Part shown: piece by piece, positions 35,261 to 44,604 of the stretch | Layout: the number at the start of each line of letters is the position of its first letter | How positions within the stretch are numbered: the stretch's first letter is position 1 | Source of the DNA: Marivivens donghaensis | Lineage (GTDB): Bacteria; Pseudomonadota; Alphaproteobacteria; Rhodobacterales; Rhodobacteraceae | DNA: 64,000 nt | Assembly (NCBI RefSeq): GCF_030410045.1 | Contig: NZ_JAUFRA010000001.1 | Coordinates: forward strand, 124,001 to 188,000 | Reading direction: 5' to 3' | Translations under genes and position numbers: made by a program | The notes under the pieces: model-generated | What the model saw: the letters and a program-made list of their open reading frames with translations, nothing else | What the model was told of the DNA's origin: nothing | Databases searched by the model: none

Positions 35261-35926
35261 ATGACAAAAGCCAAACTTCTTACGGCCATCGCATTTGTCG
35301 CCCTGCCGACCTTCGCCGCGGCAGAATTCGAAATTAGTGGCTACACGGGTACACAGGGCGCACCTCATTCTCCGGTCACGATGGATGACGATGAGAATGG
35401 TGGCGTGACTAGTTATACATTTGGTTGGGAAGGTAAGCCTTTCGCGATGCCCCCCTACTATGGCTTCCGAGGAACGTGGTGGCGCACCGACAACCTCGGC
35501 TTTGGTGTCGAGTACACGCACTCCAAGGTTTATGCTGACGCAGATTCACTAGCAGCCGCAAATTATGAGCGTTTCGAACTGACGGACGGTATCAACGTAC
35601 TGACCGCAAACGCGACATACCGCTGGAATGACAAATGGGCTTCCGGCGCTGTGACACCTTACGTTGGCGGTGGTCTTGGTTTCACGTTCCCGCACGTCGA
35701 TATTCAAGCAGATGGTGGCGCAACCCACACTTGGGAATACCAGATTACTGGCGCTGCGGCCCGCCTTTACGCAGGTGCGAAGTATGATCTCAGCGATACT
35801 TGGGCCGTGTTCGGTGAATACCAGTTCACATACAGCAAACAGGACATCGATTTGGACAATGGCGGCAACGTCCAGTTCAACTTGATTACAAATGCGCTGA
35901 ACGTTGGCCTTAGCTACACGTTCTAA
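35261..35926 (+). CDS. Outer-membrane beta-barrel protein
   Basis: 221 aa, signal peptide MTKAKLLTAIAFVALPTFAAA, then alternating hydrophobic/polar strands and a terminal aromatic (GLSYTF), the mark of an outer-membrane barrel of about eight strands. Segments such as YGFRGTWWRTDNLGFGVEYTHSK and PYVGGGLGFTFPH resemble OmpW/opacity-type proteins and the LpxQ-like putative lipid A oxidases annotated in roseobacters. The enzymatic assignment is not secure, so only the barrel is claimed. Confidence 0.75.
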   Translation: MTKAKLLTAIAFVALPTFAAAEFEISGYTGTQGAPHSPVTMDDDENGGVTSYTFGWEGKPFAMPPYYGFRGTWWRTDNLGFGVEYTHSKVYADADSLAAANYERFELTDGINVLTANATYRWNDKWASGAVTPYVGGGLGFTFPHVDIQADGGATHTWEYQITGAAARLYAGAKYDLSDTWAVFGEYQFTYSKQDIDLDNGGNVQFNLITNALNVGLSYTF

Positions 35927-35929
35927 CCC

Positions 35930-36532
35930 TTATTCCGGTACGGTGTCCGTCATGGATTTCCGTGCCGCGAATTCGGCGTGCCATTTTGCCAGTTCAGGCC
36001 GTGTGGCGCGCCAATTCCGATCTCCCAAACGAAAATCGACGTAGGACAGCGCGACGCCAATCGCAATCTGACCCATGTCGAGCGGCCCCAGAAGATTGCT
36101 GATCCAGCGTTCTTCGACGGCAGTGAGAGCACGGTCAATCTTTGCCCACTGAGCCTCAACCCATTCGGGATACTGACATTCGGCGGGACGCATACGGGCT
36201 TCGTAGACAATTGCCACAGCGGCTTCGAGAATCGCATCCGCGGTCGCTTCGAGCGTCAGAACATCCCACTGGCGATCAGCCGGATAAAGGCCGAGGTCCC
36301 AATGCGTATCGAGGTAGCGCGTGATGACGCGGCTATCGTAAATTGCGGGGCCTGACTCGCGGATCAGGGCGGGGATTTTTCCCAGCGGGTTCGCCGCAAT
36401 AACCGACGAATCGGTGGCCAAGGGCGTGGTGGCGACCATCACCTCTTCGACCTCGTCCGTTTTGCCAGCTTCGCGGATCAAAACGCGGACTTTTCGAACG
36501 AATGGGGATGTGATCGAGGCGATTAGTTTCAT
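35930..36532 (-). CDS. Glutathione S-transferase family protein
   Basis: 200 aa. Thioredoxin-like N-terminal domain (MKLIASITSPFVRKVRVLIREAG, with the catalytic Ser/Cys position in TSPFVRK) including NPLGKIPALI and the glutathione-binding YDSRVITRYLD; all-helical C-terminal domain after residue 85. Substrate unknown; in this subgroup, roles in detoxification or thiol chemistry are typical. It converges with the barrel gene. Confidence 0.85.
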   Translation of the reverse strand: MKLIASITSPFVRKVRVLIREAGKTDEVEEVMVATTPLATDSSVIAANPLGKIPALIRESGPAIYDSRVITRYLDTHWDLGLYPADRQWDVLTLEATADAILEAAVAIVYEARMRPAECQYPEWVEAQWAKIDRALTAVEERWISNLLGPLDMGQIAIGVALSYVDFRLGDRNWRATRPELAKWHAEFAARKSMTDTVPE

Positions 36533-36561
36533 TGTCGTATCCTACGTTGAGTTGCCCAAGG

Positions 36562-37185
36562 TTAATCAGTGAGAGTCGCCCGCATCAAGGCTCCAATCGT
36601 AGACGGCTCTAGACCAAACCCATGTTTGTCTACCTCGTTCGATGCGGCCAACCGTGCTTCGGCGGTCTTATTCTGGGCGAGCTTCCATGTGCCATCGACA
36701 GAGGTGATGGTCAGTCGAACAGGAACGATCTGCCGCATCATTCGCTCAATGACCTCGCTGGGCATTTTCTCCGTTCTCCAAGGCTTCTTTGGCAGAAGGC
36801 GCGATTCGAAAAACGCCGATTGGCGGTCGAGCATGTCGCGCATTGTGTCATCAGGCAGCTTTTCGAGGGTTCCGCGCAGATGTGCCGCCACGTAGTTCCA
36901 AGTCGGCACTTGATCGTCGAGGCCATACCAATCGGGCGATATGTAACTATCGGCCCCGTTCACGGCCAAAAGACACTTTTGAGGCTCTGATAGGGCACGG
37001 ACGATCGGGTTGGACCGAACGAGGTGAACATCGGCGGTCTTGCCATCCTCGGAGAGCAGAAACGGCACATGAGAGGCCAGCGGCCCTTCATCACCGTTGA
37101 CGGTCAGGGTTCCAAACGCACGATTCCGAGCGAATTCGGTAGCTTGGTCGGGTGGCGTCTGTCTGTAGATCGGATTCGGGTGCAT
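36562..37185 (-). CDS. FMN-binding negative transcriptional regulator, PaiB-like
   Basis: 207 aa from ATG 37185 (MHPNPIYRQTPPDQATEF). The PaiB/FMN-binding split-barrel pattern is clear: GTLTVNGDEGPLASHVPFLL near the start, PDWYGLDDQVPTWNYVAAHLRGTLE in the middle, KMPSEVIERMMRQIVPVRL, and a final KLAQNKTAEARLAA. In Bacillus PaiB is linked to repression of sporulation and protease genes; here the role is unknown, and flavin binding is the safer prediction. It lies 41 bp after mtaB and is likely co-transcribed with dapF-mtaB. Confidence 0.78.
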   Translation of the reverse strand: MHPNPIYRQTPPDQATEFARNRAFGTLTVNGDEGPLASHVPFLLSEDGKTADVHLVRSNPIVRALSEPQKCLLAVNGADSYISPDWYGLDDQVPTWNYVAAHLRGTLEKLPDDTMRDMLDRQSAFFESRLLPKKPWRTEKMPSEVIERMMRQIVPVRLTITSVDGTWKLAQNKTAEARLAASNEVDKHGFGLEPSTIGALMRATLTD

Positions 37186-37225
37186 GGGGCGCTTTCGTTT
37201 GGCGTGTCGTATCGACAGCCAACGA

Positions 37226-38479
37226 TCAGGCGCGAAGCTGTTGTCCGTCAACACCCAGAATTGTAGCGGTCACAATTTCCGATTCGGGCTGGTCTGTTTC
37301 GAACATCACTTCGGTGAATTGTTCGGTCCGACCCATACGCGCGTTTTCCATCAAAATCTGATGCGTCCGGCCGATTTGTTGCGCCAGATGGGCGGCGACT
37401 CGTTCGTCCCCTTTTGCGCGAAGACGGGCGGCGCGATCTTTGATGAGTTTTCCGTTCACTTGCGGCATTCGTGCGGCTGGTGTGCCCTGACGGATCGAAT
37501 AGGGAAACACATGAAGCCACGTCAGATGGCATTCATCGACCAGACGTAGTGAGTTTTGGAAATGCTCTTCGGTCTCGGTCGGGAAGCCCGCGATAATGTC
37601 TGCACCGAACGTCATGTCGGGGCGCAGCTTAATCGCGTCTTCGGCAAAGCGGATCGCATCATCACGGAGGTGGCGGCGCTTCATCCGTTTGAGGATCAAA
37701 TCATCACCATGCTGTAGCGACAAATGCAGGTGAGGCATGAGCCGAGGTTCAGTAGCGATGGCCTGCATGAGGTTTTCGTCAACTTCGATAGAATCGATGG
37801 AACTGATCCGAAGGCGACGAAGGTCTGGCACCAGTTTCAAGATTCGCATGACCAGATCGCCGAGTTTCGGCGTGGCGGGGAGGTCGGCGCCCCACGAGGT
37901 CAGGTCCACACCGGTGAGGACGACTTCGTTATATCCCTTATCGACCAAGCGTTTGATCTGATCGACCACGACACCAGCAGGGACCGAGCGAGAGTTGCCG
38001 CGGCCAAACGGGATAATGCAAAACGTGCAGCGGTGATCGCAGCCGTTCTGGACCTGAACATAAGCGCGCGAACGTGTCCCAAATCCGTCGATCAAATGAC
38101 CAGCGGTTTCAGTGACCGACATGATGTCGTCGACGCGCACAGCCTCGGTTTGACCAATGAGGTCGGGGGCCATGGATGCCCAAGTATCCGCCTGCATCTT
38201 TTCGGTGTTGCCGATGACGCGAGTTACTTCGGGCATCGCCGCAAATGTTTCTGGTTCGACCTGAGCGGCACAGCCCGTCACGATCAGAACTGCATCAGGG
38301 TTTTCACGACGAAGTTTGCGAATCTCTTGTTTGGCTTTGCGCACGGCCTCGGATGTCACCGCACAGGTATTCACGACCACAGCGTTTTCGACCCCTGCTT
38401 TCGCAGCAAGATCTTTCATCGCTTCGGTCTCGTAGGCGTTCAGGCGGCAGCCCAAGGTCGAAAAGACAGGTGCGCTCAT
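37226..38479 (-). CDS. mtaB: tRNA t6A37 methylthiotransferase
   Basis: 417 aa radical-SAM enzyme converting t6A37 to ms2t6A37 in tRNAs that read ANN codons. N-terminal cluster-binding domain with Cys in GCRLNAYE, NTCAVTSEA and GCAAQ; radical-SAM cluster CDHRCTFC (about 150-157), then IPFGRGNSRS; C-terminal TRAM domain. ATGA overlap with dapF at 38476-38479. The MtaB rather than MiaB assignment follows the NTCAVTSEA and GCDHRC pattern. Confidence 0.88.
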   Translation of the reverse strand: MSAPVFSTLGCRLNAYETEAMKDLAAKAGVENAVVVNTCAVTSEAVRKAKQEIRKLRRENPDAVLIVTGCAAQVEPETFAAMPEVTRVIGNTEKMQADTWASMAPDLIGQTEAVRVDDIMSVTETAGHLIDGFGTRSRAYVQVQNGCDHRCTFCIIPFGRGNSRSVPAGVVVDQIKRLVDKGYNEVVLTGVDLTSWGADLPATPKLGDLVMRILKLVPDLRRLRISSIDSIEVDENLMQAIATEPRLMPHLHLSLQHGDDLILKRMKRRHLRDDAIRFAEDAIKLRPDMTFGADIIAGFPTETEEHFQNSLRLVDECHLTWLHVFPYSIRQGTPAARMPQVNGKLIKDRAARLRAKGDERVAAHLAQQIGRTHQILMENARMGRTEQFTEVMFETDQPESEIVTATILGVDGQQLRA

Positions 38480-39288
38480 CGCCAGATACCATCAAACACA
38501 TGCGCCGTTGGCCCAGTCATCCAGACGCCATCCTCGCGCCAGTCGATGTGGAGGGTGCCGCCATCCAGATCAATCCGTACCATGCGCCCTGTGAGCCCCC
38601 TGCGGGCCGCTGCGACAGCTGTCGCACATGAAGATGACCCAGATGCCAGCGTTAGGCCAGCGCCACGTTCCCAAACCCGCATACGAATGTGATCAGGTCC
38701 AACAACCGTGGCGACCTGCACATTCGTGCGCTGGGGGTAGAGCGGGTGATGTTCGATTGTGGGTCCAAAGGTGGTCAGATCGACAGCCTCGGCATCGTCG
38801 ACAAAGAACGTGCAGTGTGGGTTGCCCATCCCAGTTGCCGTGGGGGAGCCGTCCATCGGCAGTGACAGCGTATCCATTTCACGAGCGAGCGGGATTTCGT
38901 CCCAGTTCAGCTGAGGTGGCCCCATATTCACCGAGGTCAGGCCATTGCCTGCATCTTCGGCGAATAGGGTGCCGCGATCTGTGGTGATCGTGAGGGCGGA
39001 TTTGCCCGTGCGATCCATTTCCCAGCGGGCAATACAGCGAGTCGCGTTTCCACAGGCGGCGGATTGCGATCCGTCAGAGTTCCAAAAGACCAGATGAAGG
39101 TCCGAATTTCGGCCTTCGTGAATGGTCGCCAGTTGATCGAACCCGATTCCCATGTGGCGATCGGCCATGGCAATAGCCAAGGTTTCGTCCACGACAGTGC
39201 CGAGGACGCGTTCATCAATGACTACGAAATCATTGCCCAAACCGTGCATTTTCATGAACGGCAGGCCAGTATTTTGTTCTGCGCGCAT
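38476..39288 (-). CDS. dapF: Diaminopimelate epimerase
   Basis: 270 aa. Converts LL- to meso-diaminopimelate for lysine and peptidoglycan. Start of the fold KMHGLGNDFVVID; first catalytic Cys in AACGNATRC (about 84-92), second in SGSSSCATA (about 219-227), with ERGAGLTLASG before it. The SGSSSC form replaces the common CGTGAC, as in other alphaproteobacteria. ATG 39288 is used; an internal ATG 11 codons later has no ribosome site. Confidence 0.9.
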   Translation of the reverse strand: MRAEQNTGLPFMKMHGLGNDFVVIDERVLGTVVDETLAIAMADRHMGIGFDQLATIHEGRNSDLHLVFWNSDGSQSAACGNATRCIARWEMDRTGKSALTITTDRGTLFAEDAGNGLTSVNMGPPQLNWDEIPLAREMDTLSLPMDGSPTATGMGNPHCTFFVDDAEAVDLTTFGPTIEHHPLYPQRTNVQVATVVGPDHIRMRVWERGAGLTLASGSSSCATAVAAARRGLTGRMVRIDLDGGTLHIDWREDGVWMTGPTAHVFDGIWR

Positions 39289-39382
39289 GGTGGTCGTATA
39301 CGCCTCGATAAAAATTAAATCCAGAGATCGCGATTTTCGGGTTGACCCTACCCAGCGACCTTTCTAGAAGCCGCACCACAGT

Positions 39383-39458
39383 GGGCCGTTAGCTCAGTTG
39401 GTAGAGCAACTGACTTTTAATCAGTGGGTCGCAGGTTCGAATCCTGCACGGCTCACCA
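39383..39458 (+). tRNA. tRNA-Lys (anticodon TTT)
   Basis: 76 nt. Acceptor GGGCCGT pairs with ACGGCTC, then discriminator A and an encoded CCA. Anticodon arm ACTGA-CTTTTAA-TCAGT with anticodon TTT; T-arm GCAGG-TTCGAAT-CCTGC. All four stems close without mismatches other than a G-T pair. Confidence 0.97.
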
Positions 39459-39476
39459 CTTTCTCTAAAGAGAACG

Positions 39477-39505
39477 AAAAAAGGCGCCTTTCGGGCGCCT
39501 TTTTT
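39477..39505 (+). terminator. Intrinsic terminator after tRNA-Lys
   Basis: AAAAAAGGCGCC (39477-39488), loop TTTCG, GGCGCCTTTTTT (39494-39505). Strong on both strands; also lies downstream of the membrane protein gene on the minus strand. Confidence 0.88.
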
Positions 39506-39551
39506 GTTTCTCAGGCTTAATTTTACAGGTTTTTCTGGGTTTCCGAGCTTT

Positions 39552-40094
39552 TCACGCCATTCGGCGTTCGATTCGAAACACGAATACCAAAATCACCATC
39601 AGGAAGAATTGACCGGAAATATCGCCGATCAAATAACCAATCCCCTGAATCACGTCGGTCCCATAGACCAAACAATTGAGAATCGAATTGGCCAATGATG
39701 CGATTCCTCCTGCGATGAGGAGCAATTTCCACTGGGACATTGATTTGAGGGAGGTAATTTTCGTGCCGCTTACGGCCTCGACGGCGAGTATCCCTCCGAT
39801 TCCGACGACTGATCCGACGAGCGTTGTCAAAACAGAGGATTCTGTGATCGACCCGATTCCTTGGGACGAAATGTGCGACAGCAAAGCGCCTGGAAAAATG
39901 TAGAGGATCGACTTTTCGCGATAGAGCCATGCCGTCAGTAGGCGGACGCCGTGCGGTAAAAATAGCAGGCTCAAGTAGTTGGGAAGATTACCCAGAAAAT
40001 AGGTCTGGATCGGGCCCAGAACAAAAATCGAAATCCAAAAGGCAATCAGGAAGCAGGCGGAAACGACGACCGTTCTCAGGACCTCATTTCTCAT
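39552..40094 (-). CDS. Small integral membrane protein, MASE1-like
   Basis: 180 aa with five or six hydrophobic segments. The stretch LSLLFLPHGVRLLTAWLYREKSILYIFPGALLSH resembles the first helices of MASE1 sensory domains, but no signalling domain follows. Not recognised as a named family; function unknown. It lies 40 bp after the winged-helix gene and may be co-transcribed. Confidence 0.6.
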   Translation of the reverse strand: MRNEVLRTVVVSACFLIAFWISIFVLGPIQTYFLGNLPNYLSLLFLPHGVRLLTAWLYREKSILYIFPGALLSHISSQGIGSITESSVLTTLVGSVVGIGGILAVEAVSGTKITSLKSMSQWKLLLIAGGIASLANSILNCLVYGTDVIQGIGYLIGDISGQFFLMVILVFVFRIERRMA

Positions 40095-40134
40095 ACGTCT
40101 TATCGCTTCCGATATAATCCGACTCGGAGAGTCA

Positions 40135-40428
40135 CTATTTGAGTTCTGGGTTCAAACGATACCAGCCTTTTCCGAGGTCAGCATCGGACACCAAATAGCC
40201 CTTCATGTCCAACACGCGGAGCGCACGGAAAAAAGACGCGCGGGGGACTGACGACGTCAGCTTGTGAGCCATAAGGTCTGCGGTTTTTAGGGTCCCTGTG
40301 GACATCGAAACTTCGGCCGCTGCAGAGAGCAAGTCACGCTCAACGTCAGTGAGTTCGCTTAGCCCGAGTGAGCGTTCCATATCCCGAAGAAGAACGCGCA
40401 GTTGCGAGATTGCTTTGAGACTAGACAT
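40135..40428 (-). CDS. Small winged-helix-like protein
   Basis: 97 aa. Predicted helix-turn-helix region LTDVERDLLSAAAEVSMSTGTLKTADLMAHKLTSSVPRASFFRALRVLDMKGYLVSDADLGKGWYRL looks like a MarR/GntR-type winged helix (helix, recognition helix RASFFRALRVLDMKGYL, wing). Likely a DNA-binding regulator of the neighbouring membrane protein gene. Not a recognised named family. Confidence 0.65.
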   Translation of the reverse strand: MSSLKAISQLRVLLRDMERSLGLSELTDVERDLLSAAAEVSMSTGTLKTADLMAHKLTSSVPRASFFRALRVLDMKGYLVSDADLGKGWYRLNPELK

Positions 40429-40607
40429 GGCCGATTAGGTACCTTCGATATTGCGTCTGGTGCTGATACCGCAAACGCGCAGTGTTTTACGCGTGCTCAG
40501 AAGACGTAGATGGTGGTTAATATGGGTAATCACCGTAAATTTCTAGACGCGTTTGTGGCATCGTAACACACATCTGAGTATTTCGCTCCATCAAACGATA
40601 AAAAATA

Positions 40608-41339
40608 TCAAAGTGAGATTTCAGGAAGGCTGTCGAATGCAGCTTTTAGGGCATCGCCCCAGCCGTCTGTGATTGATCTAAAAGACGGATCTTCTGCTGT
40701 GATCCGCTTCGAAAGGCCCCGCTGATAGCTATCGGTTGTATAGATCTGGAGATCGAGCGGGAGACCCACTGAAAGGTTCGCTTTGATGGTCGAGTCAAAA
40801 CTGACAAGCAGCAGCTTGACAGCGGCTTCCCAGCTCATGTCGGGATCGTAAGCCCGAACAAGGATCGGTCGGCCATATTTCGTCTCGCCAATCTGGAAAA
40901 ACGGTGTCTCATCGCTCGCTTCGATAAAGTTGCCTTCGGGGTAGATCAAGAACATCCGCGGTGGGCTGCCTTTGATCTGTCCGCCGACCAATACCGTGGC
41001 ATTGAAGGTCGAGTCTGCGCGTTGCCCCGCGTCGGCATTGCGCGCGATCACTTCGCGCAATGTGTCCCCGATCAAACGGGCGACTTGAAACATCGAAGGC
41101 GCTTCGAGGATGGAGGGCGACCGATTGTCAGGCGCCTTCGTTCGCTCTTCGAGCATTGAGATCACGGCTTGAGTGGTGGCGAGGTTTCCGGCCGTCATCA
41201 AGGTGATGCAACGTTCCCCAGGAACTTCGAAGGTGAACATTTTGCGGAAGGTCGAAATGTTGTCGACACCCGCATTGGTTCGCGTGTCCGACATGAAAAT
41301 CAGACCGTTGTTCAACTGCATCCCGACACAATAGGTCAT
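40608..41339 (-). CDS. anbu: Anbu-type bacterial proteasome-related peptidase
   Basis: 243 aa proteasome-beta-like Ntn hydrolase of the Anbu family. After removal of Met1 the N-terminal threonine T2 (MTYCVGMQLNNGLIFMSDTRTNAGVDNI) is the expected nucleophile; D18/T19-type residues in SDTRTNAG are conserved. Anbu genes are classically found with a transglutaminase-like gene, an alpha-E protein and a circularly permuted ATP-grasp enzyme, exactly the order here. Substrate of the system remains unknown. Confidence 0.87.
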   Translation of the reverse strand: MTYCVGMQLNNGLIFMSDTRTNAGVDNISTFRKMFTFEVPGERCITLMTAGNLATTQAVISMLEERTKAPDNRSPSILEAPSMFQVARLIGDTLREVIARNADAGQRADSTFNATVLVGGQIKGSPPRMFLIYPEGNFIEASDETPFFQIGETKYGRPILVRAYDPDMSWEAAVKLLLVSFDSTIKANLSVGLPLDLQIYTTDSYQRGLSKRITAEDPSFRSITDGWGDALKAAFDSLPEISL

Positions 41340-41351
41340 CTTACTCGTCCG

Positions 41352-42155
41352 TTACTGCTGCACTTGCAACTGGACCGCCATGCTTTCGGAAGCGGTTCCA
41401 AATCGCGTTCCCGATACAGGGGCAGCGTCTGCATAGTCCAGCCCTGACGCGACACGAACATACCGACTATCAGGCGAAATACCATTCGAGATGTCGAAAC
41501 CAACCCATCCGAGGTCTTTGACATAGGCCTCGGCCCAAGCATGTGTCGCGTCCTGATGCGTGCGATCGTCCATCATCAGATAGCCCGAGATGTAGCGGCT
41601 CGGCAGGTTCATAGCGCGGCAACAGGCAATAAAGATATGCGAGTGGTCTTGGCACACGCCGTGCCCTGCTTGGGCTGCATCCTCTGCGGAATAACCAACA
41701 TTGGATGCACCGATTTCGTAGGCAACCTTGGCGCGGATTACGTTTGATAAATCGTGCAGCCACGCCAACGTGCCCACTTCGCCCGAAACTTGCCCGAGAA
41801 TTTTCCGACAGGCTGATCCTGCTTTGGTGAGGGGTGTTTGCTGTTCAAAGAGCCACAGAGGCGCGAAGCCCTGATGCTGACCCGTAATACCATTCGTTTC
41901 TCTGATATCGACCTGACCGCTGCTGGTAACTTTGACCTCGGTCACATCCGCGTCGAAGCTGATCAAGGTCACGTGGTTGCAATTCTGATCATCGTATTCG
42001 ACCTCGATCTTTCCGCCTTCGACATCGACAACCCAATTGCGCACGGTCTGCCCGTGGTGATCTTTAGGACGCAACCGAAGCTGGAGCAGCGCGTAAGGCA
42101 CTGGCTCATCGTAGTGATAGGTCGTTGTGTGCTGGATGGAGAGCGTTTGGGTCAT
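41352..42155 (-). CDS. Transglutaminase-like cysteine peptidase of the Anbu operon
   Basis: 267 aa. N-terminal beta domain (LSIQHTTTYHYDEPVPYALLQLRLRP) typical of the family, followed by the transglutaminase core with catalytic Cys in GHGVCQDHSHIFIACCR (about 168-184), His in DATHAWAEAYV and Asp in WVGFDISNG. The catalytic triad is complete. Start overlaps the alpha-E gene by 4 bp. It probably cuts or modifies a peptide made by the neighbouring ATP-grasp enzyme; this is inferred from the conserved gene set. Confidence 0.88.
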   Translation of the reverse strand: MTQTLSIQHTTTYHYDEPVPYALLQLRLRPKDHHGQTVRNWVVDVEGGKIEVEYDDQNCNHVTLISFDADVTEVKVTSSGQVDIRETNGITGQHQGFAPLWLFEQQTPLTKAGSACRKILGQVSGEVGTLAWLHDLSNVIRAKVAYEIGASNVGYSAEDAAQAGHGVCQDHSHIFIACCRAMNLPSRYISGYLMMDDRTHQDATHAWAEAYVKDLGWVGFDISNGISPDSRYVRVASGLDYADAAPVSGTRFGTASESMAVQLQVQQ

Positions 42156-43096
42156 TGTGTGAAACGATAATCAACTTCGATTTGCTGGCCGAGGAGGGCG
42201 TTATCCTTGAGGAAAAGTTGGATGTATTCGTGCAGGCCAGTGTCGAAAATCTCATCAATGCTGGACTGCATGGTTTGGAGTGCGAGCTTTTCGGCCAGAT
42301 CATGACAGGGCAATCGCGTCTGATAGTCCGACATCAGGTAGCCAAGGTTCGCCCGTATTTTCTCTATGCAAAACGCGAGGCTTCGGGGCATCCGACGGTC
42401 TAGGATGAGGAATTGCGCGATTTCGCGAGGACGCGGGTCTTGGCCATAGGCCATCTGAAAACCGCCTTCGGCAGAAACAGATCGCAGGATTGTTTGCCAT
42501 TGGACGTTATCGAGCGACGACCCAACGGCCATCGCGGATGGCAACAGAACGTAGTATTTCACATCGAGGATGCGCGCCGTGTTGTCCGCCCGCTCTGAAA
42601 ACGTGCCGATGCGGGCGAAGTTGTAGATATCGTTCCGCAGCATCGTTCCATGAAGCGCACCGCGCACATAGGCGCTGCGTTGGCGGATCAACTGAAGGAC
42701 ATGCGGCAGGTCACGTTCCGCGACTTTGCGAGCGAGTGCGGATTTGAGCGACATCCAGCATTCATTCACGGCCTCCCAAACTTCACGGGTCAGGGCTGTG
42801 CGAACGGTTTTCGCGTTGTTGCGTGCGTATTCGACTGCGTTCAGGACACTAGACGGGTTGTCGCGGTCGCGAAGCATCCAGTCGATAACCTGATCACGGG
42901 TGACGACACCGTCGTAAGCCACATTGTAACCATCAAGTACGGCAGCCGTCTGCATGACGCTGATCCATTCTTCGTCCGTCGATCCGCTGCGGGTGAGGGC
43001 GATGCGTAGTCCCGCTTCGATCAGGCGTGCCGTGTTTTCAGATCGTTCGAGATAGCGGAACATCCAGAAGAGGCCGCCGGCAGTTTTTCCCAGCAT
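42152..43096 (-). CDS. Alpha-E domain protein
   Basis: 314 aa, almost entirely helical. MLGKTAGGLFWMFRYLERSENTARLIEAGLRIALTR is the typical alpha-E start, with the conserved RYLERSENTAR repeated in diverged form later (GTFSERADNTARILDVKYY). Function unknown; always linked to circularly permuted ATP-grasp and transglutaminase genes. Its start is 3 bp after the ATP-grasp stop. Confidence 0.87.
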   Translation of the reverse strand: MLGKTAGGLFWMFRYLERSENTARLIEAGLRIALTRSGSTDEEWISVMQTAAVLDGYNVAYDGVVTRDQVIDWMLRDRDNPSSVLNAVEYARNNAKTVRTALTREVWEAVNECWMSLKSALARKVAERDLPHVLQLIRQRSAYVRGALHGTMLRNDIYNFARIGTFSERADNTARILDVKYYVLLPSAMAVGSSLDNVQWQTILRSVSAEGGFQMAYGQDPRPREIAQFLILDRRMPRSLAFCIEKIRANLGYLMSDYQTRLPCHDLAEKLALQTMQSSIDEIFDTGLHEYIQLFLKDNALLGQQIEVDYRFTQ

Positions 43097-43099
43097 TTT

Positions 43100-44527
43100 T
43101 TACTCCTCCAGAACCCAAGTATCTTTGGTGCCGCCACCTTGCGATGAGTTCACGACCAGGCTTCCTTTCTTGAGGGCGACGCGAGTTAGTCCCCCTGGTG
43201 TGATGTCGATCCTGTCAGGGCTGACCAAAACAAACGGCCGAAGATCGACGTGACGTGGTGCGAGGCCAGAGCGCGTAAAAATGGGCACGGTTGAGAGCGA
43301 TAGAGTCGGCTGAGCGATATAGTTCGATGGCCGCGCCTTGAGCTTACGGCGGAACGTCTCGATGTCCTTTTTCGTCGCGGTCGGTCCAATGAGCATCCCG
43401 TAGCCGCCAGAGCCGTGAACTTCTTTGACGACCAATTCGGACAGGTTGTCGAGGACATAGGCGAGGCTATCAGGCTCGCTACAGCGCCATGTCGGGACGT
43501 TCTGAAGGATTGCCTTTTCGCCAGTGTAGAATTCGACGATGTCAGGCATGTAGCTATAAATTGCCTTGTCGTCGGCGATCCCTGTTCCAGGTGCGTTGGC
43601 GATTGTTATGCCGCCTGCCTTGTAGACATCCATGATACCTGGAACGCCGAGCTGGCTGTCAGGGTTGAAATTTAGTGGATCGAGGTAGTCATCATCCACG
43701 CGTCTATACAGAACATCGATCGCTTTGTACCCTTCGGTCGTTCGCATCGCCACGCGACCATCGACGACTCGCAGGTCGTGGCCTTCAACCAACTCAACGC
43801 CCATTTTGTCGGCGAGGAAGCTGTGTTCGTAGTAGGCCGAATTGTAGATGCCCGGTGTCAGAACAGCGACCGTCGGTTTATCGGAGGTCGCGGCTGGTGC
43901 GCAAGCGGCTAGGGAGCGGCGCAACATCTTTGGGTAATTCGAGACAGGCAAAACCCGATTGCGTGCAAACAACTCAGGGAACATCTGCAGCATAGTTTCG
44001 CGGTTTTCGAGCATGTAGCTCACGCCAGACGGTGTCCGTGCGTTGTCTTCGAGGACGTAGAATTCGTCAGGCCCCGTGCGGACAAGGTCGATGCCAACAA
44101 TATGCGTGTAAACACCACCTGCGGGACTGACGCCCATCATCTGCGGCAAGAAGGCCGCGTTCTTTGCGATCATTTCCGCAGGTAGACGTCCAGCACGCAC
44201 GATTTCTTGGCGATGGTAGATGTCGTAAAGAAAGGCGTTGATTGCACGAACGCGTTGTTCGATCCCGCGCGATAGTCGGGCCCACTCGCGTCCCGAAATA
44301 ACGCGCGGAACGATATCGAACGGGATCAGTCGTTCTGATGCGGCAGCGCGCCCATAGACGTTGAAGGTGATGCCAGTCAGGCGAAAGAGGTCTTCCGCCT
44401 CCCTCTGCTTTTTACGCAATCGGGCTGGATCTTCGCCGTCGAACCATGCGTTGAAATCCGTGTATGGGGCGCGAATGTCGTCCCCGTTTACACCTGTCAT
44501 TTCGTCAAAAATATTGCGCTTTTCCAT
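43100..44527 (-). CDS. Circularly permuted ATP-grasp protein
   Basis: 475 aa from ATG 44527 (MEKRNIFDEMTGVNGDDIRAPY). Family segments: the N-terminal FDEMTG motif, GRAAASERLIPFDIVPRVI, VLTPGIYNSAYYEHSFLADKMGVELVEG and VKEVHGSGGYGMLIGP, the glycine-rich nucleotide loop. Predicted peptide ligase that works with alpha-E and transglutaminase partners. The frame is open to 44638, but that would run over a terminator hairpin of the upstream gene, so a start at 44527 or 44551 is preferred. Confidence 0.87.
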   Translation of the reverse strand: MEKRNIFDEMTGVNGDDIRAPYTDFNAWFDGEDPARLRKKQREAEDLFRLTGITFNVYGRAAASERLIPFDIVPRVISGREWARLSRGIEQRVRAINAFLYDIYHRQEIVRAGRLPAEMIAKNAAFLPQMMGVSPAGGVYTHIVGIDLVRTGPDEFYVLEDNARTPSGVSYMLENRETMLQMFPELFARNRVLPVSNYPKMLRRSLAACAPAATSDKPTVAVLTPGIYNSAYYEHSFLADKMGVELVEGHDLRVVDGRVAMRTTEGYKAIDVLYRRVDDDYLDPLNFNPDSQLGVPGIMDVYKAGGITIANAPGTGIADDKAIYSYMPDIVEFYTGEKAILQNVPTWRCSEPDSLAYVLDNLSELVVKEVHGSGGYGMLIGPTATKKDIETFRRKLKARPSNYIAQPTLSLSTVPIFTRSGLAPRHVDLRPFVLVSPDRIDITPGGLTRVALKKGSLVVNSSQGGGTKDTWVLEE

Positions 44528-44604
44528 AGGCTCGATCTTAGAAGCGAGCATGGGGCGCACAATTGGAACCATGATTGGTTGCGCATGCGAAATGGACTTT
44601 TGTT

